From the NCBI GenBank assembly GCA_002245135.1, contig NGBS01000595.1:1-64000 (forward strand): a stretch of 64,000 nt of DNA. Reading direction: 5' to 3'. The notes under the pieces were generated by a model, which saw nothing but the letters and a program-made list of their open reading frames with translations, was not told where the DNA came from and searched no databases. Numbering within the stretch: the stretch's first letter is position 1; each line of letters begins with the position of its first letter. Shown here one piece after another: positions 55,449-64,000 of this stretch. The stretch is from Proteromonas lacertae (lineage: Eukaryota > Sar > Bigyra > Opalinata > Proteromonadidae). Made by a program: the position numbers and the translations under genes.

Positions 55449-55900
55449 ATGAAGGAATTAGTAAGCTGGAGAAAAGCATTAGATGAATTAAAATCAGATA
55501 TCAACAAATATGATAAATTCACCAGTTTATTAGAGGGTACCTTTGCTGAGGATATTGCTAAAATCGATACAGTTTATATCAATCATATTTGCAAGACATT
55601 AGTGAAAGATTTTCAAATATTGAAAAAGAGCACAAGCGAATAAAGAACTACAGTGACAAATCATTTATATTGGCAAGGCGTAATTTTATTTTAAACCAAT
55701 TGTTGTGGATAGAAAATAGATCAGACAATTACATAAAGATGCTTGAACTCCATATAAAGTGGAACATGAAACAGAAGTTACAACACCTTATTAGTGAGAT
55801 CCACTTATCTAGTATAATTTTAAAACAACAGAAAGCAAATGAAGAAAGGGAATTCTATAAAATGAAGAAATGGCACCACCACCATATTCACACTAATTGA
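55449..55900 (+). pseudogene. Small coiled-coil protein gene, probably frameshifted
   Basis: An open frame from 55449 (MKELVSWRKALDELKSDI) stops at 55643. An overlapping frame 55589-55900 continues with charged helical sequence (NFILNQLLWIENRSDNYIKM) and ends in a His-rich tail (HHHHIHTN). The two halves read like one helical protein split by a 1-nt shift. It lies at the edge of the Polinton-like block. Unrecognised. Confidence 0.35.
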
Positions 55901-56717
55901 TTGATTGATTATATAATAATTGATTGATTTGTTTTTATTAAAAAAGGGTTTTTTAAAAAATAACATAATAAATCCATAACCGATTCTTCTTACCCTTTCT
56001 TTTTTTTCACTTCCTTACTTAGGGAAAGTGAAGTCGATCACTTTTCTCTAGGTAAATAAGTGAAAAAAAGAAAGGGAAAGGAAAATCGATTATGAAATCC
56101 GCATTTCAAAAACTAAATGAGCAAAAGAAAAGGGAAAGTGAAAACAAGGGAAAGTGAAAACGAGTCTTAGGTGGTGTATATGACCTTCCTAAGCTTTATA
56201 TCAGTCTCTATAACATAATTGAAGAAAAATGAAACGAATATATGTATTTTAGCCTCGGGTCTAGCGTCAAGCCATTTTGGTAAATCGTATGTGTAAATCA
56301 TATGTGAATAGTATGGTGCTGTTCTATTTTACATTTCTTCTTATTTAAGAAAATACACACAAAACTCTTTTTGGAAAGTTGTTGATAATATTAATTTTAA
56401 TTCCTTCATAATTACTTAGATTTGGAAGAGATATATATGATGATAAGCTTTTAACATCTGTTTTTTATTATACCATTTTAATTAGAATTGATAATAAGAA
56501 CTAAATGAAAGGATGATTATCATGAATTTTAAAAACATTTCGATAGAAGCATCACATAAATTATTCTATTTCCTCATTTTTTTGATACTTATAAATCCTC
56601 TAATGAGGAATGATCCTCCTAAAAGAGGATTTATAATATATTATAATTAGCTAATAAATATTATTTTTCTAAATTCAATTTATCCGTTTCATTTAAAAAA
56701 GAAACACTATTTGTCAA
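55901..56717. other. Noncoding; long hairpin and GGGAAAGTGAAAA repeats
   Basis: Positions 55993-56077 form an imperfect hairpin (CCCTTTCTTTTTTTTCACTT pairing with AAGTGAAAAAAAGAAAGGG). It is followed at 56135-56165 by tandem GGGAAAGTGAAAAC units. This could be the terminal or subterminal repeat of the adjacent virus-like element. A short AGAGGATTTATAA repeat occurs near 56590-56635. No gene. Confidence 0.35.
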
Positions 56718-57769
56718 ATGTCTATATCATTCGATTCTGGAATTAACTGGCAGAAATATTACAGAAGAAATAATAAAAACACCAAAAATAAGCATATATT
56801 ATGCTTTCCTGATCATCTCAATTCTCAACATCGTGTATATGGTTAGGTAATTTATTTAGAATACAGGATTTTGTGGCCAAAAGGTAGTAATATATTTATC
56901 TGGGATAGAGAATGAAGATTTAAGAATATATGGTCATTTTAGTGAATATGATAATGAAAATGAGTTAGAAAAAGGTCAGTTTGTGCCATTCAATTTTTTT
57001 GAAGAAAAAAATGCTCCATTTTATTTAGGTAAAGAAATCGTATTTTAATTAGAAAATTATAGTTTTATAGTGTAAAAGAAAGATGTATATAATTAATGAT
57101 AGATTAAAAGCATGGATATATAATGAGCAATTATCGTTAGAATCATCCAAACCTCAATATTGTTTCATAGTGTATGGGGTAATTGATACATATTTTGCAA
57201 ATCAATACAGATGCATATGTAAAGTAAAATCTCCTCCATTTTCAATTATCTCATCAAGATCTTTGTATTGTCAAAGAAATTTACACACAAAATTGAATAT
57301 AGCATATACTCCAAATAGTTCAATTGTCTTAACACCACTTTTAACCAAATATTTTCCTTTTATAAAGCAGAAAGCTGAAGAATTATTTGACAGAATCAAA
57401 AGCAATTCTTTACCTCGCTATTTATCTAAACTTCCAAAGTTTAATAACAATAATATTAATATAGCAGTTAAATACAATCCTAAAATGTATCAAATTAAGA
57501 CATATAAAGATTGTAACATCTATAATGAATTGATTGATTTTTTAAGCAGCCTTTCTGAAGAATATTACAGACAATATGACGATTTCTTCCTAGTTGTAAG
57601 ATCCGTTGATAAAATTAATGTGTCTTCAGATAGAGAAGAAATTTCATTTTTGGGGGATAGTATACCTTCTTTTTTAAATAGATACAACAATGATTTGTTT
57701 TACCTTGATAAATATGGAAACAAGTGTAAATTTAAACAGTGTGATTTTATAAAAGTAATTAATTTATAG
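56718..57769 (+). CDS. Unidentified protein, copy 1 of a tandem pair, three exons
   Basis: Exons 56718-56834, 56860-57039 and 57071-57769 (introns 25 and 31 nt) join to 331 aa. Conserved blocks shared with copy 2: NKHILCFPDHLNSQHR, TGFCGQKV, YGHFSEYDNENE, APFYLGK, LKAWIYN, YRCICKVKSPPFSIISSR, NSSIVLTPLLTKYFPFIK, YLSKLPKF, LDKYGNKCK. Regular cysteines and the CxCxxxSPPFxxxSSR block hint at a beta-rich DNA-binding fold (CudA-like factors came to mind), but I cannot place the family. Conservation of intron positions with copy 2 supports the model. Confidence 0.6.
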
Positions 57770-57849
57770 TAATAATAAATATATATAAAATTATTCTTTC
57801 TTTTGTTTTTTATAAAGAAAATATATTCGTTTCATGTTTTAAAAACACT

Positions 57850-58966
57850 ACTAAAATAAGCTTCGTCAGCTTATCTTTTGATCCAATCATTAATTGGAAG
57901 AGCTCCTATAAAAGAAATAATTAAACTACGGAAAATAAACATGTTTTATGCTTTCCAGACCATGTAAATTTCAAACATAGAGTATAATTCATTAATATCA
58001 TATTTAGAGTACAGGATTTTGTGGACAAAGTATTAGAATAAAAGTATATAATAATTGCAACGATACATTATTTGTTTGTGGTCATTTTTGTAATTATGAA
58101 AGTGTAAATGAAATTGATGTAGATAATAATGCCTATAACTTATTTTGATAAGAATGACAGAATGGAAGCACCATTTTATTTCGGTAAACCAAGTGTATTT
58201 TCTTTATCTATTTTAAATCATATAATAGGATAGTCGAAATGAGTTCATATTAAATGGCGAATGTAAAGCATGGACGTTTAATTTAAAATGGTCAATCTCA
58301 ATATTGTTTTAATGCTTTTGGAATGATTTATGATTCAAATATAAATTGTTATAAATGTGTATGTAGAATAAGTTCACCTCCATTTGCTCTTACTTCATCT
58401 CGAAATCAGCAAAGAAAGAATAAAGAAAAAGAAAATAAATCTTCAATGAAACTTGTGACTATACCTCCACCATTATCCTTAAAAATCACATCAAATAGTT
58501 CAATTATCCTATCTCCCTTACTAGCCAAATACTTTCCATTTATAAAAAGAGGAATTGAAGATTTAATTAATTAATTTGACCAAAGAATACCAAAATATTT
58601 ATCCAAACTGCCAAATTATAAATCTGATGATAATATAGTAATAAAATATGAAGAAGATAATAGAGAAATAAAAAAAGTAATTCCATTTAGAAGTTGTATA
58701 GAAGGTATATTAGAATTTCTAAACTCAAAACCAGAAGAAACATACAGAGAATATGATTTAATGAAGTTTTGTAGTTGTGCAAATGATAAACAAGAATGTA
58801 ATAACTATAACATAATAAATGTGAGTATGAGGTATGTTAGTGATGTGAAAGTATCTAATGAAAGAGAATGTAATAATATGTATTTTCTAGACAGATATGG
58901 TAATAAGTGCAAAATGCCTACTATTTGTATATTTCAAGAATTACAACAAAGTCAAATAATTAATTA
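57850..58966 (+). pseudogene. Unidentified protein, copy 2 of the tandem pair, decayed
   Basis: Same blocks as copy 1 in order: KHVLCFPDHVNFKHR, STGFCGQSIRI, ECKAWTFNLK, YKCVCRISSPPFALTSSR, SSIILSPLLAKYFPFIK, IPKYLSKLP, LDRYGNKCK. Introns fall at the same places (the first is 26 nt). Disruptions: TAA at 57922-57924, a frameshift near 58290, TAA at 58572-58574 where Gln would fit, and a changed stop near 58148. It retains clear similarity across its whole length, so decay is recent. Confidence 0.7.
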
Positions 58967-59170
58967 ACTGTAATGTAACTACATTAGATAGATTATAGCA
59001 TATATGAAAGTGTTATGGAATAATATCCTTCACATCGCAGAATATTAAAAAATAATAATATGAGAAATTTCTGATTTTAATTCCAAAAGAATATTCGTTA
59101 CAAGTAGTAACTGATAATTCGTTATTTTTTATTTTTATTCTTTTTTATCGTTTTACACACTCAAATAAAT

Positions 59171-59414
59171 ATGGACGCTGTATCTAAAGCTCAAAAAGAA
59201 GTAGAGAAGTTGAATGAAGAGAAGAAATTGTTAATGGACGCTGTTACTTCAAAAGAAGCATCTGATAAGTATTTATAGAAATGATTTAATTTATATTTAT
59301 ACTAGGGTAATACAAGAAGTTCAAGCTATACCAGAACCATTTTGCAACGAATGTGATGGAGGTAATCCTTGGTTACAGGAACAAGGTGGTGGTGGCGGTT
59401 GTATTGTAGTATAG
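59171..59414 (+). CDS. Heterotrimeric G-protein gamma subunit
   Basis: Exons 59171-59268 and 59306-59414 (37-nt intron) give 68 aa. An N-terminal amphipathic helix (KAQKEVEKLNEEKKLLMDAV) matches the beta-subunit-binding helix of G-gamma. Then comes GNPWLQEQGGGGG (the NPW/NPF motif) and a C-terminal CaaX box CIVV for prenylation. Length and layout fit G-gamma of fungi and amoebae. It would anchor the beta-gamma dimer at the plasma membrane. Too short to stand out without splicing. Confidence 0.85.
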
Positions 59415-59567
59415 AGAAGCGCATTATTAGGTAATATTAGTTTATTATTTAAAATACATATTGTGGTGTTGGATATACGACTTGTTCTCATAAAATTAAT
59501 TAATAAATATAACTAAGTTATGTGCAAATAATATTTAATTATATAAATTATTTAAAAATAACAATAA

Positions 59568-59698
59568 AAGGAGATATAGATATATCAGAGATAAAATCAT
59601 CTTTAGAAATATTCTCAACAATTGATATAGTAAAGTTGGATGGGATAGAAGAAGAAGAAAAGAAAGTATTAACAAAAGAATATATGAATGTTAATTAA
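59568..59698 (+). pseudogene. 3' fragment of an LRR-protein paralogue
   Basis: The reading IEEEEKKVLTKEYMNVN and the preceding EIKSSLEIFSTIDIVKLDG closely match the C-terminus of the pseudokinase-LRR gene ending at 63937 (SFLDIFTFIKVIKLDGIEEE). Only the last 40-odd codons remain, so a related gene once preceded the present one. Confidence 0.65.
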
Positions 59699-59894
59699 AT
59701 AGATTAACACTTGATTTACTTTGTAATTCTTATATTTGCTAATAATCATGTAAACAATTATCAAACTATACATATTTTCATATTTTCTGTTAATATTAAA
59801 TACTTTCTATATTGTTTTGATCAAATTATTCAAAATACATTATCAAACCATCATCAAGCCTATATTATTTTCATTTGACTTTAAAATGTCAATG

Positions 59895-60664
59895 AAAGAG
59901 ATTAGTGAATGAATTTATGAATGTGATGAAGTAATTAAATATACAGATGAAGATGGCATATGTATAAAGTGTGTCTAGTAAAACAATTAGTTGAAAGAGT
60001 GTAAAGAAGAGAAATAAATCATTGTAGAAATTGTTGATTGTTTAGTTAATATAAATAGTTAGATTAATAGAATAGATAAAGAATAAGAATGAACATTTGT
60101 AGATTAGTTAAATTATATATGTATTACAGGAGTTATTGAAGAATATGAGTGAATTAGTAAATGAATTGAATATATAGTCGGAGAGATTTAAATCTTCCAG
60201 AAAGATTCACAAAAAAGTCAATGGAATAATGAAATGAGCGATATAGATTTTATAGGTTGTATATTATTTAAATCCTAAATCAGAATTTTCAGAATTAGTT
60301 CCAACAGCAACTGAAGTAAGTAGGTAATGTAGAAGGAGTTGAATTAGAAATAGATGAAAATACAAATGAAGCTGAAGTATTTAATAATACGATGAAGAAA
60401 ACAAACAAATTTGCTTTAAAAAAGAAACATCCATTAAATATCTAATATTTTCCTTTAACTTACTTGTTAAAGTTGTTTTTCAAGTGTTAATAAACATGAA
60501 TATAATAAACAAATATTGTGTTAGAATGATTTCTGTGTATGTAAATAAAAAATTCCATAAATGAAACGACTCAAAATTTTGAAATGTTGAATTTGATAGA
60601 TGAAGTGTTATATGCTAAATTAGCATGTGATATGAAAGTATTATAATTAATTTATTTTTATTAG
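59895..60664 (+). pseudogene. Decayed kinase-like 5' region full of TAA/TAG/TGA
   Basis: From ATG 59895 the frame stays recognisably coding (IYECDEVIKYTDEDGICIKC, IIVEIVDCLVNINS) but contains about eleven stops in roughly 75 codons. Almost every stop is a codon reachable from CAA, CAG or CGA by one C-to-T change. It may be the old first exons of the gene that continues at 60665, or a separate dead paralogue. Later sequence to 60664 is fragmentary and ends in a TTTATTAG splice acceptor. Confidence 0.4.
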
Positions 60665-63600
60665 GAGAAAGAGAGAATAGAGAGAAGTGGTAATGAGATA
60701 GATTTAGTTGTAGAATATGAAACTGATATTCAAAAGTTGAAAGTGTTTAATGTATGTGAAATGAAAGAGAAACAAATATTAAAATTGTTAGAGAATAAGT
60801 GTTTGTTGTTAGTTTGTTGTTCCTCCTTCATTTGTCGATATAGAGTGTATGATATGAATGATTATGGTGAATATATGATATATTGTAGAGAATATTACAT
60901 TAGAGACTTGAAAGAGATAATTCCTAAAAATTGCTTATGTGTAAATGAAATATGTGATATAATAAGTTCAGTATGTGGTGATGTAATGTTATTGAGTGAA
61001 AATGAGATTGTAGTTGGTAATTTGAAGAGTAGTAATGTGATATATGAAGAGAATGGTATTTTAAAGTTATGTGATTTATGTTTGAATGAAATAAGAAAAG
61101 AAGAAGATATGAGATTGTATGATATATGCTTCACAAGTCTAGAAGAGTTGAATGGATTAGAATGTGATGAAGGAAGTGTAATTTGGTCAATTGGTTGTAT
61201 ATTATATGAAATGATGTTTAAGAAATTACCATTTTCAGAAGATAATAATATTTATAAAACCAAAGAGAATATTGTGAGATGTAAATACAATATAGATGTA
61301 GAATGTGATGAAATGATGAAAGAGATGATATTCAGAATGTTGAAAGTGAAGAATGAAGATAGAATGAGTATAAAAGAGTTGAAGAAAGAAATGATAAAAA
61401 TGAGTGAAATATTGATAGATGAAGGTGATAATATGATGATATGTGAAGAAAGAAAAGATATGTTATATAATAATGATAATACAATTGTTAGACTTCCAAT
61501 AGAATATCCATCAAAATATTATATTGAAAGTGAAAAAAGAGAAGTGATTAGAGATAATTTGATAGAATCCTACAATAGTCAACCAAATGAAAGAATATTG
61601 TCAATATTATTGATGATGAAAATGTACAAAGAAGATAATTCAATTGAAGATAGATTGAAATTTCAAATACATCATAAATGTATATATGGAGAATGTAATT
61701 TAGATGAGATAATATTTAAGATAGAAAGAAATTATTTAGATAAAGAAATGATAAAAATAAAATCAGATTGTATATGTGAATGTGAAGAAGGAATGAGTTA
61801 TTTATTTAGAATATTGAGAATAATCAATCCAACTAAGCTGAAATTTAGTATTTTTCTATATATTGTTATTTGTATAGATTATATTCAGATACCAATTATT
61901 CGTCAATCATTGTTTGTATCATATTTGACTGGATTATCAAATCTACAAACATTATATTTATCAAGTTGTAATCTTACTTCCTATTTCATTGAATCATTTG
62001 TCAAATCAATTTCATTAATGAAATTGAAATATTTAGATCTTTATTGTATTTATAATCATATTGTTATTTTTTGAAATAGCTAATCGAATTGGTGTGAAAG
62101 GATTTAAATTGTTACTTCCATATTTGAATTTATTAGTCAACAAAAACAATGAATTAAATCTTAGAGGAATGAAATTAAATGATGAATGTATGATGTTATT
62201 ATCATCAGAATTATATAAATATTCAAATCTTAAGAACATCAATATTAGAGAAAACCAAAACATTCATTCATCTGGATTAAAAGCCTTATTCTCCAAATTT
62301 CGAAATATATATTGTGATGTTAGTAAAGAATTACTGATTGATAAAGACATTCCTGAATTAGTCAAATATATAAGCCAATACAATGAATTAAATCTAGTTA
62401 ATTCAGAAATAGATGATGATATTTTCAAATCATTCATTTCATTAAGATTAAATGAATTGAAAGAAATAAAGGGATTATATTTGAGTTGTATAATTTGATA
62501 TTTTTATTATTATATAGATAATAAACTAACATATAGAAGTATAGAAATATTGATAAACAATTTATCTTCATTTCCAAATCTTAAACATCTTAGATTATAT
62601 GGAAATGAGATAAGAGATGAAGGAATGAAATTATTATCTCCACATTTACATTTATTAAATAATATTGATGAGATTAATTGTTCAAGTATAAATACTATCT
62701 TTTAATATTCAATAGAAATGGGATTATCTTCAATTGGATTGAAGTATTTAGTTGATGGTTTAAAGAGTATTAATGAAGACAAATACAGAAGAGAAGGTTA
62801 TAGTAATTATTACTATGATGATGATGATGATGGAGATGAAGGATTTTATAATTTTATCTCACTTAATCTAAGTGATAATAATATACATTCATCAGGAATA
62901 GAAATCTTGATGCATTATATGAAAGATGATGATATTATTAAAGAATTGAATATTCAAAGTATATTTATGGTAGTTTTTAATTTGTTTAATAGATAATCCA
63001 ATTGGTAACAGTGGATTTAAGATATTAATAAACAATTTAGACATGTTATTAGAAAAATATTTAAAGAAAATTGATCTAACCATCATCTCAATAGATGATG
63101 AAAGTGTGATATTATTAGCTGATAAGATAGATTCAATTTCTAATTGCAACACAATAAACTTAAATGGAAATAATATTCGAATGAATGGATTAAAATCAAT
63201 TTGTTCCAAAACATTAGAAAAAGAAGAATATCCATTTATAGAAATGAATAATATATCATGGAGAAAAGAAGAATGTGAATATTATTTAGATTACTGTATT
63301 AAAAAGAAAAGAAAAGACAATAAAGACTATGATTTTTCCGGTATATTATCTGTGTTTATAATGAAATAGATTTAAATCTGAATGATTCTCACATTTCATT
63401 AATAAAACAGATTGATTATAAATATCTTGATATATCCAATAACAAGATTAGTTGTAATGGATTGAAAGAATTAACATATTCTTTTCCAGAAAATGTTAAA
63501 TATATTTCAATAAATAATAATCGAATTGGAGATGAAGGAATAGAGATAATATGTAAATATTTAGATAAATTTATTTATTCTACATTATCATTAAACATCT

Positions 63601-63937
63601 CAAGTATTTAAAATTCTGTATTCTATTCTATATAGAAATTGGGATGAGTGAAAAAGGATTGATGATGTTAATAGAAAGATTAAAAGATAATAAACCATTA
63701 AAATATCTATATCTATCAGGAAATGAATTAGATGAAAGAGAATTGAGATTAATAAAAGAAAACGAAGAAGTGTTTAATTGTTTAGAAGATTTGTTTATAA
63801 CAGTAAAAGAAAATATAGATAAATCAGAATTAAAATCATTTTTAGACATATTTACATTCATAAAAGTAATAAAATTAGATGGGATAGAAGAGGAAGAAAA
63901 GGAAGAACTATCAAAAGAATATTTGAATGTTAAATAA
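60665..63937 (+). CDS. Pseudokinase-LRR protein, eight exons joined by seven 29-34-nt introns
   Basis: Exons 60665-61847, 61878-62045, 62080-62488, 62519-62685, 62716-62958, 62993-63340, 63370-63603 and 63636-63937 sum to 1018 codons in frame. A kinase-like region has VVGNLKSSNVIYEENGILKL, CDL for DFG, and SVIWSIGCILYEMMFKKLPF. The catalytic HRD aspartate and DFG are replaced, so it is probably catalytically dead. At least ten ribonuclease-inhibitor-like LRRs follow (NRIGVKGFKLLLPYL, NEIRDEGMKLL, NRIGDEGIEIICKYL). Every LRR intron is phase 1 at the same point of the repeat. The true 5' end is uncertain. Confidence 0.7.
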
Positions 63938-64000
63938 TTCAATTATTAGTTGTTTTACTCTATTATTCTTTTATTTGTTAATAATGAAAATATTTATCAT

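Noticed and set aside
11462-58574. A ciliate-like code with TAA/TAG read as Gln, suggested by many in-frame stops at Gln positions and Paramecium-size introns
   Set aside because: NOP2, PSF1, HRD1, the G-gamma CaaX protein and the LRR genes use CAA/CAG for Gln and end at TAA/TAG exactly where homologues end. TGA also interrupts some frames. The stops are confined to transposons and broken accessory genes.
1-64000. CRISPR array, rRNA genes or intact tRNA genes
   Set aside because: No regularly spaced short repeats with unique spacers. No rRNA core sequence other than the short snoRNA complementarity. No cloverleaf that folds.

Overview
The window is nuclear DNA of a very AT-rich eukaryote. 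It holds spliced genes for universal eukaryotic proteins (NOP2, HRD1, GINS subunit PSF1, a G-protein gamma subunit), type II membrane proteins of Golgi type, and DNA transposons of several eukaryotic superfamilies. Introns are extremely short: about 25-45 nt, starting GTAT and ending TAG, and longer only where a small RNA sits inside. The standard code fits, because NOP2, PSF1 and G-gamma stop at TAA/TAG at the expected C-termini and use CAA/CAG for Gln. A KRE2/MNT1-type mannosyltransferase, Crinkler-like NTPases and G-gamma point weakly to an early-diverging fungus or another unikont protist. The species cannot be fixed from sequence alone.

Layout. 1-200: end of a foldback transposon. 0.7-24.2 kb: a dense glycosylation island with FkbM methyltransferase, GT31, GT2, GT15, GT10, fucosyltransferase-like, LicD-like, GT77-like, DUF229-like and other sugar-transfer proteins. 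Most have one N-terminal membrane anchor, some overlap by 4 nt, and at least three are broken. A TIR transposon (14.7-17.6 kb) and GC-richer repeat remnants interrupt it. 24.5-28.5 kb: a hAT element with a perfect 8-bp target duplication, carrying a Tc1/mariner copy, a foldback and pieces of two host-type genes. 28.9-36.8 kb: an ordinary housekeeping block (NOP2, an LRR protein, an EF-hand-like protein, HRD1, PSF1). 36.9-45.2 kb: transposon-dense sequence with Polinton polymerase and pogo transposase remnants, nested foldbacks, and a Mutator-like element that captured fragments of MCM5, a CaMKK-like kinase and HSP70. 45.5-49.9 kb: two tandem Crinkler/RHS-like NTPase genes. 51.2-55.9 kb: a broken Polinton-like element with capsid-type genes and a truncated PolB. 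56.7-64 kb: an unidentified two-copy gene family, G-gamma, and a pseudokinase-LRR gene split by many mini-introns.

The glycosylation genes probably act together in the secretory pathway to build a surface glycan. Their broken members and the interleaved transposons suggest a fast-changing accessory region. The most notable items are three intronic copies of one box C/D snoRNA in the NOP2 gene, the gene-capturing Mutator-like element, and a foldback superfamily with diverged arms but a constant asymmetric central 17-mer.
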